A DNA stretch of 64,000 bases from Pseudomonas sp. MRSN 12121 (GTDB lineage Bacteria > Pseudomonadota > Gammaproteobacteria > Pseudomonadales > Pseudomonadaceae). A model generated the notes under the pieces. That model was not told where the DNA came from. It worked only from the letters and a program-made list of their open reading frames with translations, and did not search any database. The translations under genes and the position numbers were made by a program. The stretch lies in contig NZ_CP010892.1 in NCBI RefSeq assembly GCF_000931465.1, positions 3,371,388 through 3,435,387 of the forward strand, given 5' to 3'. This document shows, piece by piece, positions 27,305-36,051 of the stretch (position 1 is its first letter; each line of letters opens with the position of its first letter).

Positions 27305-28163
27305 CCTGCACAGCTTCACCGAGTTGCCCCTGGTGCGGGGCGAACTCCTGGAAATCCGCCCCGGCCGGCGCCTCAGCGTGGCCCACCGGCCCGGCACCCG
27401 GCACGCCGACACCGTGGTGTTCTTCGGCCATGGCGGGGGCGGCAACAAGGATCAGTGGCGCGAGCTGTGGCGCCACCTGGGCGAGCAGGGCTACAGCCTG
27501 GTGGCCTGGGACCTGCTGGGCCACGGCGACAGCGAAAAACCCCGCCAGGCCGCGGCCTACGCCTGGGACGAACTGGTGGCCGACCAGTTGCAGATCATCC
27601 AGCGCTATGCCGGCCGACGGAATGTGCTGGTGGCCCATTCCTTCGGCACCGGGCTGGCCTTGAGCGCCGCGCTCGAACAGCCGCGCCGGCTGCCCGGGGT
27701 GACGGTCGCCGGGGCCTTGCTGCTGGGCACTGCGTTGCAGCGTCCGCTGGGGCGCGGCGGGCTGCTGGGCTTGCCGGCCTGGCTGCTGGAAATACTCCGG
27801 CCGCTGTTGTCCCGGGGCTTTCGCCAGAAGGCCTGGCACCCCACGGTCGATCCGGCGCTGCTGGCCTACGAGGAACGGCTGACCCGGCGCAACCGCCTGT
27901 ATGTGTTCAAGGCCTTGCTGCAAAGCGCGCAATGGCCCGATGCCTCGGCCCTGGCCGGCCTGACCCTGCCGACCCGGGTGCTGGCCGGCGACAGCGACGG
28001 CCTGACCCCGGCCAGCGGCGGCGAAGCCCTGGCCCGGCACCTGCCGCAGGGCAGTTTCCAGTTGCTGGAACGGTGCGGCCATCAACTGATGCTGGAGCGC
28101 CCCGGTGAAGTGCTGGCGGCGTTCCAGGCGCTGCTGGAGCACCTGGAACCGTCCGCCGGGTAG
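27297..28163 (+). CDS. Alpha/beta-fold hydrolase
   Basis: 288 residues. The fold is shown by FFGHGGGGNKDQWRELW (oxyanion region), WDLLGHGDSEKP, the nucleophile elbow VAHSFGTG with Ser, VLAGDSDGLTP with the acid and RCGHQLMLERP with His. It is the last gene of the importer operon, overlapping the monooxygenase gene by 8 bp. It probably hydrolyses an ester or thioester produced from the imported compound; the exact substrate cannot be read. Confidence 0.85.
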   Translation: MADLHSFTELPLVRGELLEIRPGRRLSVAHRPGTRHADTVVFFGHGGGGNKDQWRELWRHLGEQGYSLVAWDLLGHGDSEKPRQAAAYAWDELVADQLQIIQRYAGRRNVLVAHSFGTGLALSAALEQPRRLPGVTVAGALLLGTALQRPLGRGGLLGLPAWLLEILRPLLSRGFRQKAWHPTVDPALLAYEERLTRRNRLYVFKALLQSAQWPDASALAGLTLPTRVLAGDSDGLTPASGGEALARHLPQGSFQLLERCGHQLMLERPGEVLAAFQALLEHLEPSAG

Positions 28164-28215
28164 AGGGTTGGCGCGACATCCCGTCCCGCCGGCGCGCCAT
28201 GGCCGAAAACCTGCT

Positions 28216-28953
28216 TCAGGCCAGCGTGCCCGGGTAATGGGTCTGCATCACGATCGACAAGGCATCGGGGCGCCAGAATTCCTGGTCGAACTCCACCGGC
28301 TGATTGTCCTCGCCGAAGTTCAGCCGCTCCAGGTAGACGTTGGTGGAGCCCGGGGACAGTTGCAGCAGGTCGGCCTGTTCCTCGTTGACCGTGCTGGTGT
28401 GGATTTGCAGTTCGCAGCGCGATTGCACCCGCGCGAAGCGCTCGCGCAGCACCCGCGTCAGCGAGGTGTTCAGGTCCACCTCCAGCAAGCCGGGGCACCA
28501 GCTGGCGAGGATCGCGTTGCACTCCAGCAGCACCGGGCGCCGGTCGATCCAGCGCCGGCGTTGCAGGTAGAACACCGGTTCGTCCGCGGACTCCAGGCCC
28601 ATGCGCCTGGCCAGCCAGGCACCGGCGGGGCGCTGTTCGGCCAGCAGGCATTCGGTGCGCGGGACACGCCCCTGGGCGGCGACGTACTCCATGAAACCGG
28701 TGATGCGCGAGGGGTCGTAGCGGATGCGTTGCGGGCTGACGTACCAGCCGCGACGGTTTTCCCGATATACCAGGCCCTCGGCTTCCAGCTGTTGCAGGGC
28801 CTGGCGCAGGGTCACCCGGGTGCAGCCGAAGCGCTCGATCAGCTCGCGCTCGGAAGGGAACTTCTCATCGGCCTGGGGGCTGCCGCCGGCGATGTCTTGA
28901 GCGATCTGCTCACGAATGCGCTGGTAGTGCGGTGAAATGGGATCGAAGGGCAT
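28216..28953 (-). CDS. GntR-family regulator with UTRA domain (HutC subfamily)
   Basis: 245 residues. The N-terminal winged helix (FPSERELIERFGCTRVTLRQ and QLEAEGLVYRENRRGWYV) is followed by a UTRA ligand-binding domain (FYLQRRRWIDRRPVLLECNAIL, then YLERLNFGEDNQPVEFDQEFWR). The start at 28953 gives the usual HutC-type beginning. It is the final gene of the minus-strand series starting at 35694, 43 bp after the PnuC gene. The palindrome TGGTATATACCA at 35774-35785 is of the form HutC-type repressors bind, so it likely represses the whole series. Ligand unknown. Confidence 0.88.
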   Translation of the reverse strand: MPFDPISPHYQRIREQIAQDIAGGSPQADEKFPSERELIERFGCTRVTLRQALQQLEAEGLVYRENRRGWYVSPQRIRYDPSRITGFMEYVAAQGRVPRTECLLAEQRPAGAWLARRMGLESADEPVFYLQRRRWIDRRPVLLECNAILASWCPGLLEVDLNTSLTRVLRERFARVQSRCELQIHTSTVNEEQADLLQLSPGSTNVYLERLNFGEDNQPVEFDQEFWRPDALSIVMQTHYPGTLA

Positions 28954-28996
28954 CCGATGTTCCGTTCGGTTGAAAGAGGGGATGGGCAAGCGCCGC

Positions 28997-29596
28997 TCAG
29001 GGGCTGTCGCAGGCCGGGTCCAGCGCGGACCGGGACTCCTGCCGGCGCAGTTCGCCGGCCCAGGTGCGCAAGCCATAGAGGGCCAGGATCACAAAGCCGG
29101 CATACAAGCCCGCGGTCAGCGACAAACCCTTGTACAAAAACAGACCGACATAGGCGCTGTCCAGCACAATCCATAGCCACCAGCTGGCCACATACTTGCG
29201 TGCGGCCCACAGGCTGGCCACCAGGCTGAACGCCGTGAGCAGCGCGTCGAACCAGGGCAGGGCGGCGTCGGTGAAACGCTGCATCAAGGCGCCCAGCAGC
29301 AGCGCTCCGAGCAGTCCGGCCAGCAGATGGCGCCAGGCCTGCTCGTGGGGCAGGCGCTCGACCTGCACCTTGCCCGCCGCCATGTGCCCGGTGCTCCAGC
29401 GCCACCAGCCGTAACCCTGCAGGACGGCGAATACGCCCTGCAGGAGCATGTCCGAATACAGCTTCACCTCGAAAAAGATCCAGGCATACAGCAAGACCGC
29501 GACCACGCTGACCGGCCAGCACCAGCGCACCCGCTGCGTGGTGAGCCAGACCCCGGCGATGTTGAAGAACACGGCGACTATTTCCAGTGGCGACAT
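28997..29596 (-). CDS. pnuC: PnuC-family vitamin transporter
   Basis: 199 residues with about seven hydrophobic helices. Family traits include LEIVAVFFNIAGVWLTTQ, YAWIFFEVKLYSDMLLQGVF, GYGWWRW and the late SWWLWIVLDSAYVGLFLYKG. PnuC proteins let dephosphorylated vitamins cross the inner membrane (nicotinamide riboside; PnuT for thiamine), trapped afterwards by a kinase. The phosphatase gene just upstream and a kinase-fold gene in the same series fit that scheme. Whether the cargo is nicotinamide riboside, thiamine or another compound cannot be told from sequence alone. Confidence 0.85.
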   Translation of the reverse strand: MSPLEIVAVFFNIAGVWLTTQRVRWCWPVSVVAVLLYAWIFFEVKLYSDMLLQGVFAVLQGYGWWRWSTGHMAAGKVQVERLPHEQAWRHLLAGLLGALLLGALMQRFTDAALPWFDALLTAFSLVASLWAARKYVASWWLWIVLDSAYVGLFLYKGLSLTAGLYAGFVILALYGLRTWAGELRRQESRSALDPACDSP

Positions 29597-29632
29597 AGGG
29601 CCCCCCAAGGGCTTGAATGGTCGAACGGCGGT

Positions 29633-30469
29633 TCAGGGCTGCAACTGCAGGGCCTGCTGCTTGAGCTGGCGCTTGCGGGCCATCGGCAGGTCGTCCTGGT
29701 CGCCATACGGGGCGCTGTACCAGTTGCCATAGGTCGGGTTGGGCAGCAGGAACCAGCGCTGGCCGAGCCAGCCCAGGTAGGGCTCGACCGCTCGGCGCTG
29801 GGCGTCGAGGCTGTTGTGCGCGGCCTGGACGAAGTCGCCCAGCGAGTCGCCGGCCAGCAACAGCACGCGCGCCTGGCTGGCGACCCACTGGCGCCGGCAG
29901 TCCTTGCCGTAGCCGGCCTGTTCGCAATGACCGGTGGGCGTGCCGGCCGCCAGCACCTGCTCCGGGCTGTCGACCGGGAAGCCCCGCAGGCGCAGGTTGT
30001 CGACCGTGGCCCGGACCTGGCTGTGCTCACGGTTGGTCAGGTAATACACCTTGATCCCGCGTTGACGGGCGGCCTGCACGAAGGCCACGGCCCCCGGCAG
30101 GGCCTGCGCCCTGGCCTGCTCGACCCAGAGGTTCCAGCGGTCATAGCCGTAGGCCTGGTCGTTGCGAATGTCCCGGGCATTGAGGGGAATGTTGTCCAGC
30201 AGGGTTTCGTCGATGTCGACGATCACCGCCGGCGGCAGGCCCGCCAGCTGGCGCGGCGGCAAGGGCAGGGCATCCCAGTCCGGGGTGGCCAGGGCCACGT
30301 CCAGTTGCCGCGTGGCGCTGGCGAACACCTGGCGATAGATCAGCTCGTGTTCGATGGAGGTCTGGGTCCAGAGCACCGCGTCGAGTTGATCGTTGGCGGG
30401 CGGCTGTTGCTGGCAGCCGACGAGGAACGCAGCGAGCAGGGCGGCACTGGCAAGCAGGGTATGGCGCAT
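29633..30469 (-). CDS. HAD-type acid phosphatase lipoprotein, e(P4) family
   Basis: 278 residues. The lipobox LVGC (Cys19) marks an outer-membrane or periplasm-facing lipoprotein. The catalytic HAD motif is VIVDIDETLLDN with Asp85 and Asp87; YYLTNRE supplies motif II and AGDSLGDF motif IV. Haemophilus e(P4) dephosphorylates NMN to nicotinamide riboside before PnuC import, and related class C phosphatases act on thiamine phosphates. Position between a TonB receptor and PnuC fits such a step. The start at 30469 gives a complete lipoprotein signal. Confidence 0.88.
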   Translation of the reverse strand: MRHTLLASAALLAAFLVGCQQQPPANDQLDAVLWTQTSIEHELIYRQVFASATRQLDVALATPDWDALPLPPRQLAGLPPAVIVDIDETLLDNIPLNARDIRNDQAYGYDRWNLWVEQARAQALPGAVAFVQAARQRGIKVYYLTNREHSQVRATVDNLRLRGFPVDSPEQVLAAGTPTGHCEQAGYGKDCRRQWVASQARVLLLAGDSLGDFVQAAHNSLDAQRRAVEPYLGWLGQRWFLLPNPTYGNWYSAPYGDQDDLPMARKRQLKQQALQLQP

Positions 30470-30481
30470 GGAAAGTCGACC

Positions 30482-32629
30482 TCAGAAGTTGATGGTGGCG
30501 GATAACCGCGCAGTGCGGGGGGCGCCGAGGAACAGGTAGCCGTCGCCGGCGGATTCGCCGACATCGCGCCAGTAGCGTTTGTCGAACAGGTTGTCGACGG
30601 TCAGGCGCAGCACCGTATCGTAATCGCCGATCCGGGTGCTGTAACGGCTGCCCAGGTCGAACACCGCATAGTCGTCGACCTTCACGCTGCCTTCCCGGTT
30701 GGCATATTTGCTGCCGCTGTATTGCACCCCGCCCAACAGCGCCAGGCCCGGCACCCCGGGGATGCTGTAGTCGCCATGCAGGCTGGCCCGCAGCTTGGGC
30801 ACGTTGAGCGCCTGGTGGCCGTCGTAGGCGTCGGTGCCGCTGCCGGTGACCCGCGCGCGGATGGCCGCGACGCTGGCGGATACCTGCAGGTCGGAGGTCA
30901 GCCGACCGTTGGCAGAGAGCTCGAGGCCGACATTCTTCTGCTTGCCTTGCTGCACGAACGTCAGGCTGCCGTCGTCGTTGGGCCGGTTGTATTGCAGGTC
31001 CTGGGTGATCTGGAACAGCGCGGCGGTCAGGCTCAGGCGCTGGAAGTCGCGCTTGATCCCCACCTCCAGCTGGCGCGAGGTGGTCGGCGGCAGCACTTCG
31101 TCGGCGTTGCTGCTGAACCAGGCCGCCTCGCCGCCCAGGGACAGGCCCTTGCTGTAGCTGGCGTAGAGCGAGGTGTCGGGACGCGGCTTGTAGATCAGCG
31201 CCACCTGGGGCAGGAACACGCTGCGCCGGGTATGGCGCGTGGTGTCGCCGGCGATGTTGTAGGTCTCTTCATCCAGGCGCACCTGGCGGCCGCCGAGGAG
31301 GGTCTGCCATTGTTCGTTGAAGCTGATGCGGTCACTGGCGAACAGCCCGTACTGGCGGCTGTCGAGGCGTCGATAGCTCGGCCCCAGCGGTCCTGCATAG
31401 GGCTCCAGCACCGGAGGTTTCTGGTAGATGTTGCCCTCGCCGATGTACTCGTTGACCGATTGCCGGCGATCCACCAGGCGGCGGAACGCGCTGGTACCGA
31501 AGGTCAGGTCATGCTTCAGGAACCCCGTGTCGAACTGGCCATTGATCGCCACCTGGGCCTCTTCGTTGCGCCGGGTGTCGTCGGGGCTGCGGTAGTCGGA
31601 GATGTCGTAGTCGCCCTCGGCGCTGAAGTGGTTGGGCAGCGCGCTGTCGGCGCAGCTGGCCGCGCCGTAGCAGCCCCAGGCGAAGGTGCTGTAGTCGTCG
31701 ATCACCACCCGGCTGCGAGAGGCGCTGAAGCTGGCTTTCCAGGCGTCGTTGAAGCGGTACTCGAACAGGCCGTCGAGGTTCAGCGACTCGATGCCCACCG
31801 GGTCCGACCAGCTCTGGTACGCCAGCAGGTCCCGCGGCGATACGCCGTGAGGCAGGGCGGTGCCGCCCAGCAGTTGATAACCCGGTACCGAGCGTTGCTC
31901 GCGCTTCTGGTATTCGCCGTTGAGTTGCAGCAGGGCGTTGGGGCTGATGTTCCAGTCCAGGGCCAGGGAGGCGAAATCGCGCTTGCCGTCGGCGTGCTCG
32001 ACATAGGAGCGGATGTCTTCGTGGGCCAGGTTCAGCCGAACCCCGACTGCTTGCTCGGCGCCGAGCCAGCCGCCCACGTCGGTGGCCAGGTAACGTTCGC
32101 CCTGTTCGTTGGTGGAGACGGTCACCGAACGCACCTGCTCCGGACGCTTGCTCACGTAGTTGACCAGGCCGCCGGGCTCGGACACGCCGCTTTGCAAACC
32201 GGCCAGGCCCTTGAGCACTTCCACCTGCTGCTTGTTCTCCAGCGCCACGTTCTGCTCGCCGGTGATGGTGCGGCCGTTGATCTTGTAGCTGTTGGCCGGA
32301 TTCAGGGCGAAGCCGCGGACCACGAAGTTCTCGTAGTAGCCGACCGGGGCGTAGCTGTCGCCCACCGAGGCGTCGTTCTTCAGCACCTCGCTGAGCAGGC
32401 GCGCCTGCTGGTCCTTCAGGCGGGCTTCGGTGATCACCGCCACCGAGGCCGGGGTGTCCAGCAGCGGGGCGTTATCGAAGCCCGCCACCGCGGCCTTTTT
32501 CGCCTGGTAGCCGGTGGGCTCCTGGCCCGTCACGGTGACGGTGTCGAGGGTCGCCTCCTGGGCCTGGAGAGCGCTGGAGACCAACGCGAGGCTCAGGGTG
32601 AGCAGGGTGTAGCGAAAAGGTGTAGCCAT
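30482..32629 (-). CDS. TonB-dependent receptor (siderophore-receptor fold)
   Basis: 715 residues. Signal peptide ending SALQAQ, a plug with LDTVTVTGQEPTGYQ, VRGFALNPANSYKINGR and VEVLKGLAGLQSGVSEPGGLVNYV, and a barrel ending in SATINF with terminal Phe. It looks like the FhuA/FecA-like siderophore class, but no siderophore biosynthesis or iron gene adjoins it. It lies 12 bp before the phosphatase gene and shares its direction. Inference: it imports the phosphorylated compound processed by the phosphatase and PnuC. A ferric-siderophore role remains possible. Confidence 0.88.
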   Translation of the reverse strand: MATPFRYTLLTLSLALVSSALQAQEATLDTVTVTGQEPTGYQAKKAAVAGFDNAPLLDTPASVAVITEARLKDQQARLLSEVLKNDASVGDSYAPVGYYENFVVRGFALNPANSYKINGRTITGEQNVALENKQQVEVLKGLAGLQSGVSEPGGLVNYVSKRPEQVRSVTVSTNEQGERYLATDVGGWLGAEQAVGVRLNLAHEDIRSYVEHADGKRDFASLALDWNISPNALLQLNGEYQKREQRSVPGYQLLGGTALPHGVSPRDLLAYQSWSDPVGIESLNLDGLFEYRFNDAWKASFSASRSRVVIDDYSTFAWGCYGAASCADSALPNHFSAEGDYDISDYRSPDDTRRNEEAQVAINGQFDTGFLKHDLTFGTSAFRRLVDRRQSVNEYIGEGNIYQKPPVLEPYAGPLGPSYRRLDSRQYGLFASDRISFNEQWQTLLGGRQVRLDEETYNIAGDTTRHTRRSVFLPQVALIYKPRPDTSLYASYSKGLSLGGEAAWFSSNADEVLPPTTSRQLEVGIKRDFQRLSLTAALFQITQDLQYNRPNDDGSLTFVQQGKQKNVGLELSANGRLTSDLQVSASVAAIRARVTGSGTDAYDGHQALNVPKLRASLHGDYSIPGVPGLALLGGVQYSGSKYANREGSVKVDDYAVFDLGSRYSTRIGDYDTVLRLTVDNLFDKRYWRDVGESAGDGYLFLGAPRTARLSATINF

Positions 32630-32756
32630 GAGACGAGCGCTCCTTGGGCCCGGCCGCGGCTGCATGGCGCCTGGTACGGGCACAAAGGGGCCCGGCGCTG
32701 CGCAACGGACGGGTTGCCAGTACGAATGAAAGAAAGCCGTGTGAGCCGAAAAGGCG

Positions 32757-33644
32757 TCAGGCCGGAGCTGCTCCGGTAGTCATTGGTAAGCGCGGATCGG
32801 CGGCCCATTCCTGCAGCGAGCCGTCGTAAATGGCGACGTTCCGGCGACCCAGCAGGGTCAGGGCCAGGGCGTTGGCGGCGGCGGAAATGCCGCCTCCGCA
32901 ATAGAGAATCAACGGGGCATCGCCGTGCAGCAACGTCGGTCCGATGGCCAGGGCCAGGGCATCCCTGGATAGGTAGCGGCCTTGCGCATCGAACAGTCCC
33001 CGGGCCGGCAGGTTATGGCTGCCGGGTATGTGCCCGCGCCGGGCGTAACGGGTGGTCGCCGAGCCTTCGAACAAGGCGGCTCCCAGGGCACAGACCAACA
33101 GCCCCGGCGCCTGCCCGCGGACTACCGCTTCGACGCCGGCCCGGTCGATCCACAGTCCGGCCCGCGGGACGTGCGGCCAGGGCGCGGCAGCGTCGGGCGT
33201 CACGCCGGGCCCGCGCTGTTGCGGCAAGCCCGCCTCGCGCCAGGCCCTGAAGCCGCCATCGAGTACCGAGGCATCGATGCCCAAGCCACGCAACATCCAC
33301 CACAGGCGCGCCGCCCAGAAACCGTCGCTGCGGTCGTAGACCACCACGCTGCACCCGACCCCCACGCCCAGCTCGGCCAAGGCCTGGATCGAGACGGCGG
33401 GGTCGGGCAGGGCGAAGCTGAAACCGGCGCGGGTGTCGGCCAGGGCCGTCAGCAGGTCGGCATGCCGCGATCCGGGAATATGCGCCTGCAGCCAGCCGTC
33501 ACGGCCGCTGGCCACCCGGTAGTCGCCATCGAAATCGGGGGCGGGCAGTTCCACGCTGGCGTCCAGCACGACCAGCGCGGGATGGCCAAGGTGGCTGTGT
33601 AGCCAGTCGGCGTCCACCAGCGTGCCGGGCACAGGCAGGTTCAT
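32757..33644 (-). CDS. Two-domain sulfurtransferase (thiosulfate/3-mercaptopyruvate type)
   Basis: 295 residues with tandem rhodanese domains. The N-terminal inactive domain has VVYDRSDGFWAARLWWMLR; the C-terminal domain has the active-site loop YCGGGISAAANALAL with catalytic Cys249. The loop is CGGGIS rather than the commoner CGSGVTA or CRKGVT forms, so substrate preference is open. It overlaps the kinase-fold gene by 4 bp. In this operon it may supply or remove sulfur in a thiazole- or thiol-containing cofactor; that is speculative. Confidence 0.87.
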   Translation of the reverse strand: MNLPVPGTLVDADWLHSHLGHPALVVLDASVELPAPDFDGDYRVASGRDGWLQAHIPGSRHADLLTALADTRAGFSFALPDPAVSIQALAELGVGVGCSVVVYDRSDGFWAARLWWMLRGLGIDASVLDGGFRAWREAGLPQQRGPGVTPDAAAPWPHVPRAGLWIDRAGVEAVVRGQAPGLLVCALGAALFEGSATTRYARRGHIPGSHNLPARGLFDAQGRYLSRDALALAIGPTLLHGDAPLILYCGGGISAAANALALTLLGRRNVAIYDGSLQEWAADPRLPMTTGAAPA

Positions 33645-34777
33645 GGCCGCCCCCGGTGCAAATGGCGCAGCAGGCGTTGTCCCTGGGCGCCGGCGAACCA
33701 GCGCAGATGACCGAGCAGGTAAGCCTGGTAGGCCACGTCGGCACTGCGGGCGGAGCCCACAACGCCCTGGTAATAGGCCACCTCCGACAGGGCGAAATCC
33801 ACATGCACCAGCGGCAGCAAGGCACTCAGTGCCTGCAGGTCGCGGCTCTCCAGCGGCCGTACCTGGTGGTAGCCGGCCAGCAGCGCGTCGACGCTGTCCA
33901 GGTCGGCCACCGCCGGGCCGCCGCTGTCCAGTTCCAGCCAGGGCACGGCGTTGCGCTCGATGGCGGTGGCCAGGTCGAAGAGGGCGAAGGTACGGTCCGC
34001 GAGGCCGAAATCCAGCACGCTGGAGACCGCACCGTCCTCACCCCACAACAGGTTCGAGGCATGCCAGTCGTTGTGGGTCCACAGCGGCGCCTGCCGCTCC
34101 AGTAAGGGCAACAACGGCGCGTGAAAGGGCAACAGCCATTGGCTCAGTTGTGCCTGCCAGTCCTTGTCGGCCAGGTAAGCCTTGAGCCCAGGGTCATGCT
34201 CCACGGCGCCGGCGATCGCCGCCAGCGGCGAGGGCTGTGCGATCAAGCGTGCATTGGCCAGCAGCACGGGCGTCTGGCGGGGCGCGGCGCTGTAGCGCTG
34301 CGCCGCCTCATGCAGGCGGGCCAGGGCCTGCCCGGCGGCCAAGGCATGCCGCGGGCTTTGGAACGGCGACCAGGACAGCGCATCGCGGTAGAGGTCCAGG
34401 CCCTCGGCGACCTGGTGGATTTCATAGGTCCACGGGCCTTGCGCGGTGGCGGTGCGGCCGTGGCGGTTGGGCAGCACCGCGGCAACCGGCGCGCCTTGGC
34501 GATGCAGATGGGCGATGAGGCGATGTTCTTCCTCCAGCCATGCCGGCTGGCGCACCTGGTGGTGATGGCGTTTGACGAACAGGCGGCCGCTGCCGGTGGT
34601 GATCAGGCCGGCGGCGGAAAACGGCCGCGGGCTGTGCCACTGCACCTCCTGCAACCGGCCCAGCTGCGGGTAGTCGAGCAGCAGCTGCTCGAGGTCGCTG
34701 TCGGCCAGGGCCGGCCAGTCGGCCGCGACCGGATCGAGCCCCAGGCCATGGGCGGTTCGTACCGCCTGCAGGCTCAT
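33641..34777 (-). CDS. APH-fold phosphotransferase (small-molecule kinase)
   Basis: 378 residues. The catalytic loop is THNDWHASNLLW (HxDxxxxN pattern) and the metal loop is VLDFGLAD. An N-terminal lobe holds GLITTGSGRLFVKRHHH with the ATP-binding Lys. The fold is shared by aminoglycoside, choline and thiamine (ThiK) kinases. Start and stop overlap both neighbours by 4 bp. In context it could re-phosphorylate the vitamin-like compound imported by PnuC, trapping it in the cell; antibiotic resistance is less likely. Confidence 0.82.
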   Translation of the reverse strand: MSLQAVRTAHGLGLDPVAADWPALADSDLEQLLLDYPQLGRLQEVQWHSPRPFSAAGLITTGSGRLFVKRHHHQVRQPAWLEEEHRLIAHLHRQGAPVAAVLPNRHGRTATAQGPWTYEIHQVAEGLDLYRDALSWSPFQSPRHALAAGQALARLHEAAQRYSAAPRQTPVLLANARLIAQPSPLAAIAGAVEHDPGLKAYLADKDWQAQLSQWLLPFHAPLLPLLERQAPLWTHNDWHASNLLWGEDGAVSSVLDFGLADRTFALFDLATAIERNAVPWLELDSGGPAVADLDSVDALLAGYHQVRPLESRDLQALSALLPLVHVDFALSEVAYYQGVVGSARSADVAYQAYLLGHLRWFAGAQGQRLLRHLHRGRP

Positions 34778-35694
34778 CGGGCCGGCTCCGGCAGGTAGGC
34801 ATTGCTGGTCGCGGCCTGCCACACCCCGGGGTTGTCGAGAACCGCGTGCTGGTGCAGCCACTGGGCATAAGGTTCGAGCAGGGCCTGGCGTTGTTCGCCC
34901 CAGCGTCCCTGGTGCAGCCAGGTGGGGGCGATCTTGTGCAGCGAGGCACGCAGCAACTCCGTGGGGAAATACGGCGTGGTGCATTCATAGGCCGCCAGGG
35001 CCAGCTCCGGTTCCCGGGCCGCGGCCAGATAGCCGCGGGCGGTGGCGGCGAGAAAATCCCGGACCTGCCGGGGCTTTTCCGCCAGGGTCTGTTCATGGGC
35101 ACCGAGCAGGTAGCTGTGGTACGCCGGGGCGCCGATCTCGTCCACCGGCAAGACCACCCGCCGCGTGGCGTCGATCGGGCTGGGCATCAAGGCTTCCCAG
35201 GCCCAGTAGCCGCCGAAACTGGCGTCGGCAAGGCCCTCGGCCAACTGTTCGGGACGCAATTCGCGCACGCCGCTGTCCACCAGGATCACCCCATCGGGGT
35301 CGCCACCGTCGGCGCGCACCAGGTGGCGCACCATGGCCAGGCCGCGGGGCGTCGGGTTGAGTGCCAGGCGCTTGCCGACCAGGTCCCGGGGCCGCTGGAT
35401 GCCGGAGTCGGTCAGGGTCTGGATCGACTCCAGGCCGGCATGGTTGATCGCGGCGATACCTTGCAGCGGTTGCCCCTGGCTGCGTCGCACCAGCAGCCGG
35501 TTGCTGGGGAAGACCCCGAAGTCCGCCGCGCCGGTCAGCAGGTGCTGCAGGGTGTCGCCACGGTAGGGGTCATGCACCACCAGTTCGACATCCAGGCCCA
35601 GCTCCCGGTACCAGCCGCGTTCCCGCGCCAGGTACAACCCCGCCGAGTTGGGCCAGGGATGAAAATATTCCAGCATTACCCGCAACGACACCAT
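34774..35694 (-). CDS. THI5/NMT1-like binding-fold protein without signal peptide
   Basis: 306 residues, type II binding fold: LRVMLEYFHPWPNSAGLYLARERGWY at once after the Met, GAADFGVFPSNRLLVRR, LVGKRLALNPTPRG. An in-frame stop lies two codons upstream of the ATG, so no signal peptide can be added: the protein is cytoplasmic. No permease or ATPase partner lies nearby. Yeast THI5, of the same fold, is a cytoplasmic enzyme making the thiamine pyrimidine, but its Cys-rich motif is not present here. It could be a cytoplasmic sensor, carrier or enzyme. First gene of the vitamin-type operon. Confidence 0.8.
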   Translation of the reverse strand: MVSLRVMLEYFHPWPNSAGLYLARERGWYRELGLDVELVVHDPYRGDTLQHLLTGAADFGVFPSNRLLVRRSQGQPLQGIAAINHAGLESIQTLTDSGIQRPRDLVGKRLALNPTPRGLAMVRHLVRADGGDPDGVILVDSGVRELRPEQLAEGLADASFGGYWAWEALMPSPIDATRRVVLPVDEIGAPAYHSYLLGAHEQTLAEKPRQVRDFLAATARGYLAAAREPELALAAYECTTPYFPTELLRASLHKIAPTWLHQGRWGEQRQALLEPYAQWLHQHAVLDNPGVWQAATSNAYLPEPAR

Positions 35695-36051
35695 CGCTCA
35701 CTACTCCAGCCCGCCGTCCCTCGAAGGGTGCCGGGCGCTGTTTTTGATGGGGCGATTTATAAGGGCGGGCATCTGGTATATACCAATATTTTTTGCGTCT
35801 ATGGATATGCCGGATCGCTCAGCGCCCGCGGCGGCGCGTGGCCGTGGCGCTCAGCGGACGGCAACTGTTCGGTGCGCAACAGTGGCCGAACATCCACAGC
35901 GTTTTGCAACACCCGGCTGGCCCGCTCCAACGCCTTGAAAGCCCACGGATAAAGCGCTTTGCCCGTTGGCATGGTCGGTGCATTGGCCGAGGGGAGATTG
36001 ACTATACCTATAGAAACTCGCCTATTTTTTAATCAGGTGGGGAGCAAGACC
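35695..36051. promoter_or_regulatory. Divergent promoter region (357 bp) of the vitamin-type and second scavenging operons
   Basis: No gene is seen. On the minus side there is a possible -10 TATAAA (35756-35761) with TTGGTA at -35, overlapping the palindrome at 35774-35785. On the plus side there is a weak GG-N10-GC element at 35967-35982 and an arm pair CTATA/TATAG near 36001. I searched for a TPP or cobalamin riboswitch and saw none. Confidence 0.6.
35774..35785. promoter_or_regulatory. Perfect 12-bp palindrome, candidate GntR/HutC operator
   Basis: TGGTATATACCA is a perfect palindrome and matches the GT-N-TA-N-AC core typical of HutC-subfamily operators. It overlaps the -35 region of the minus-strand promoter, so binding should repress transcription of the THI5-like gene and those after it. 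The HutC-type regulator gene ends the same series at 28216. Confidence 0.65.

Noticed and set aside
32630..32756. TPP or cobalamin riboswitch upstream of the TonB receptor
   Set aside because: Looked for because the operon resembles vitamin uptake. No THI-box or B12-box cores were seen here or in 35695-36051.
33641..34777. Reading as an aminoglycoside resistance gene
   Set aside because: Only the general APH fold is seen. The gene overlaps both neighbours in a vitamin-type operon, so a metabolic kinase is more likely.
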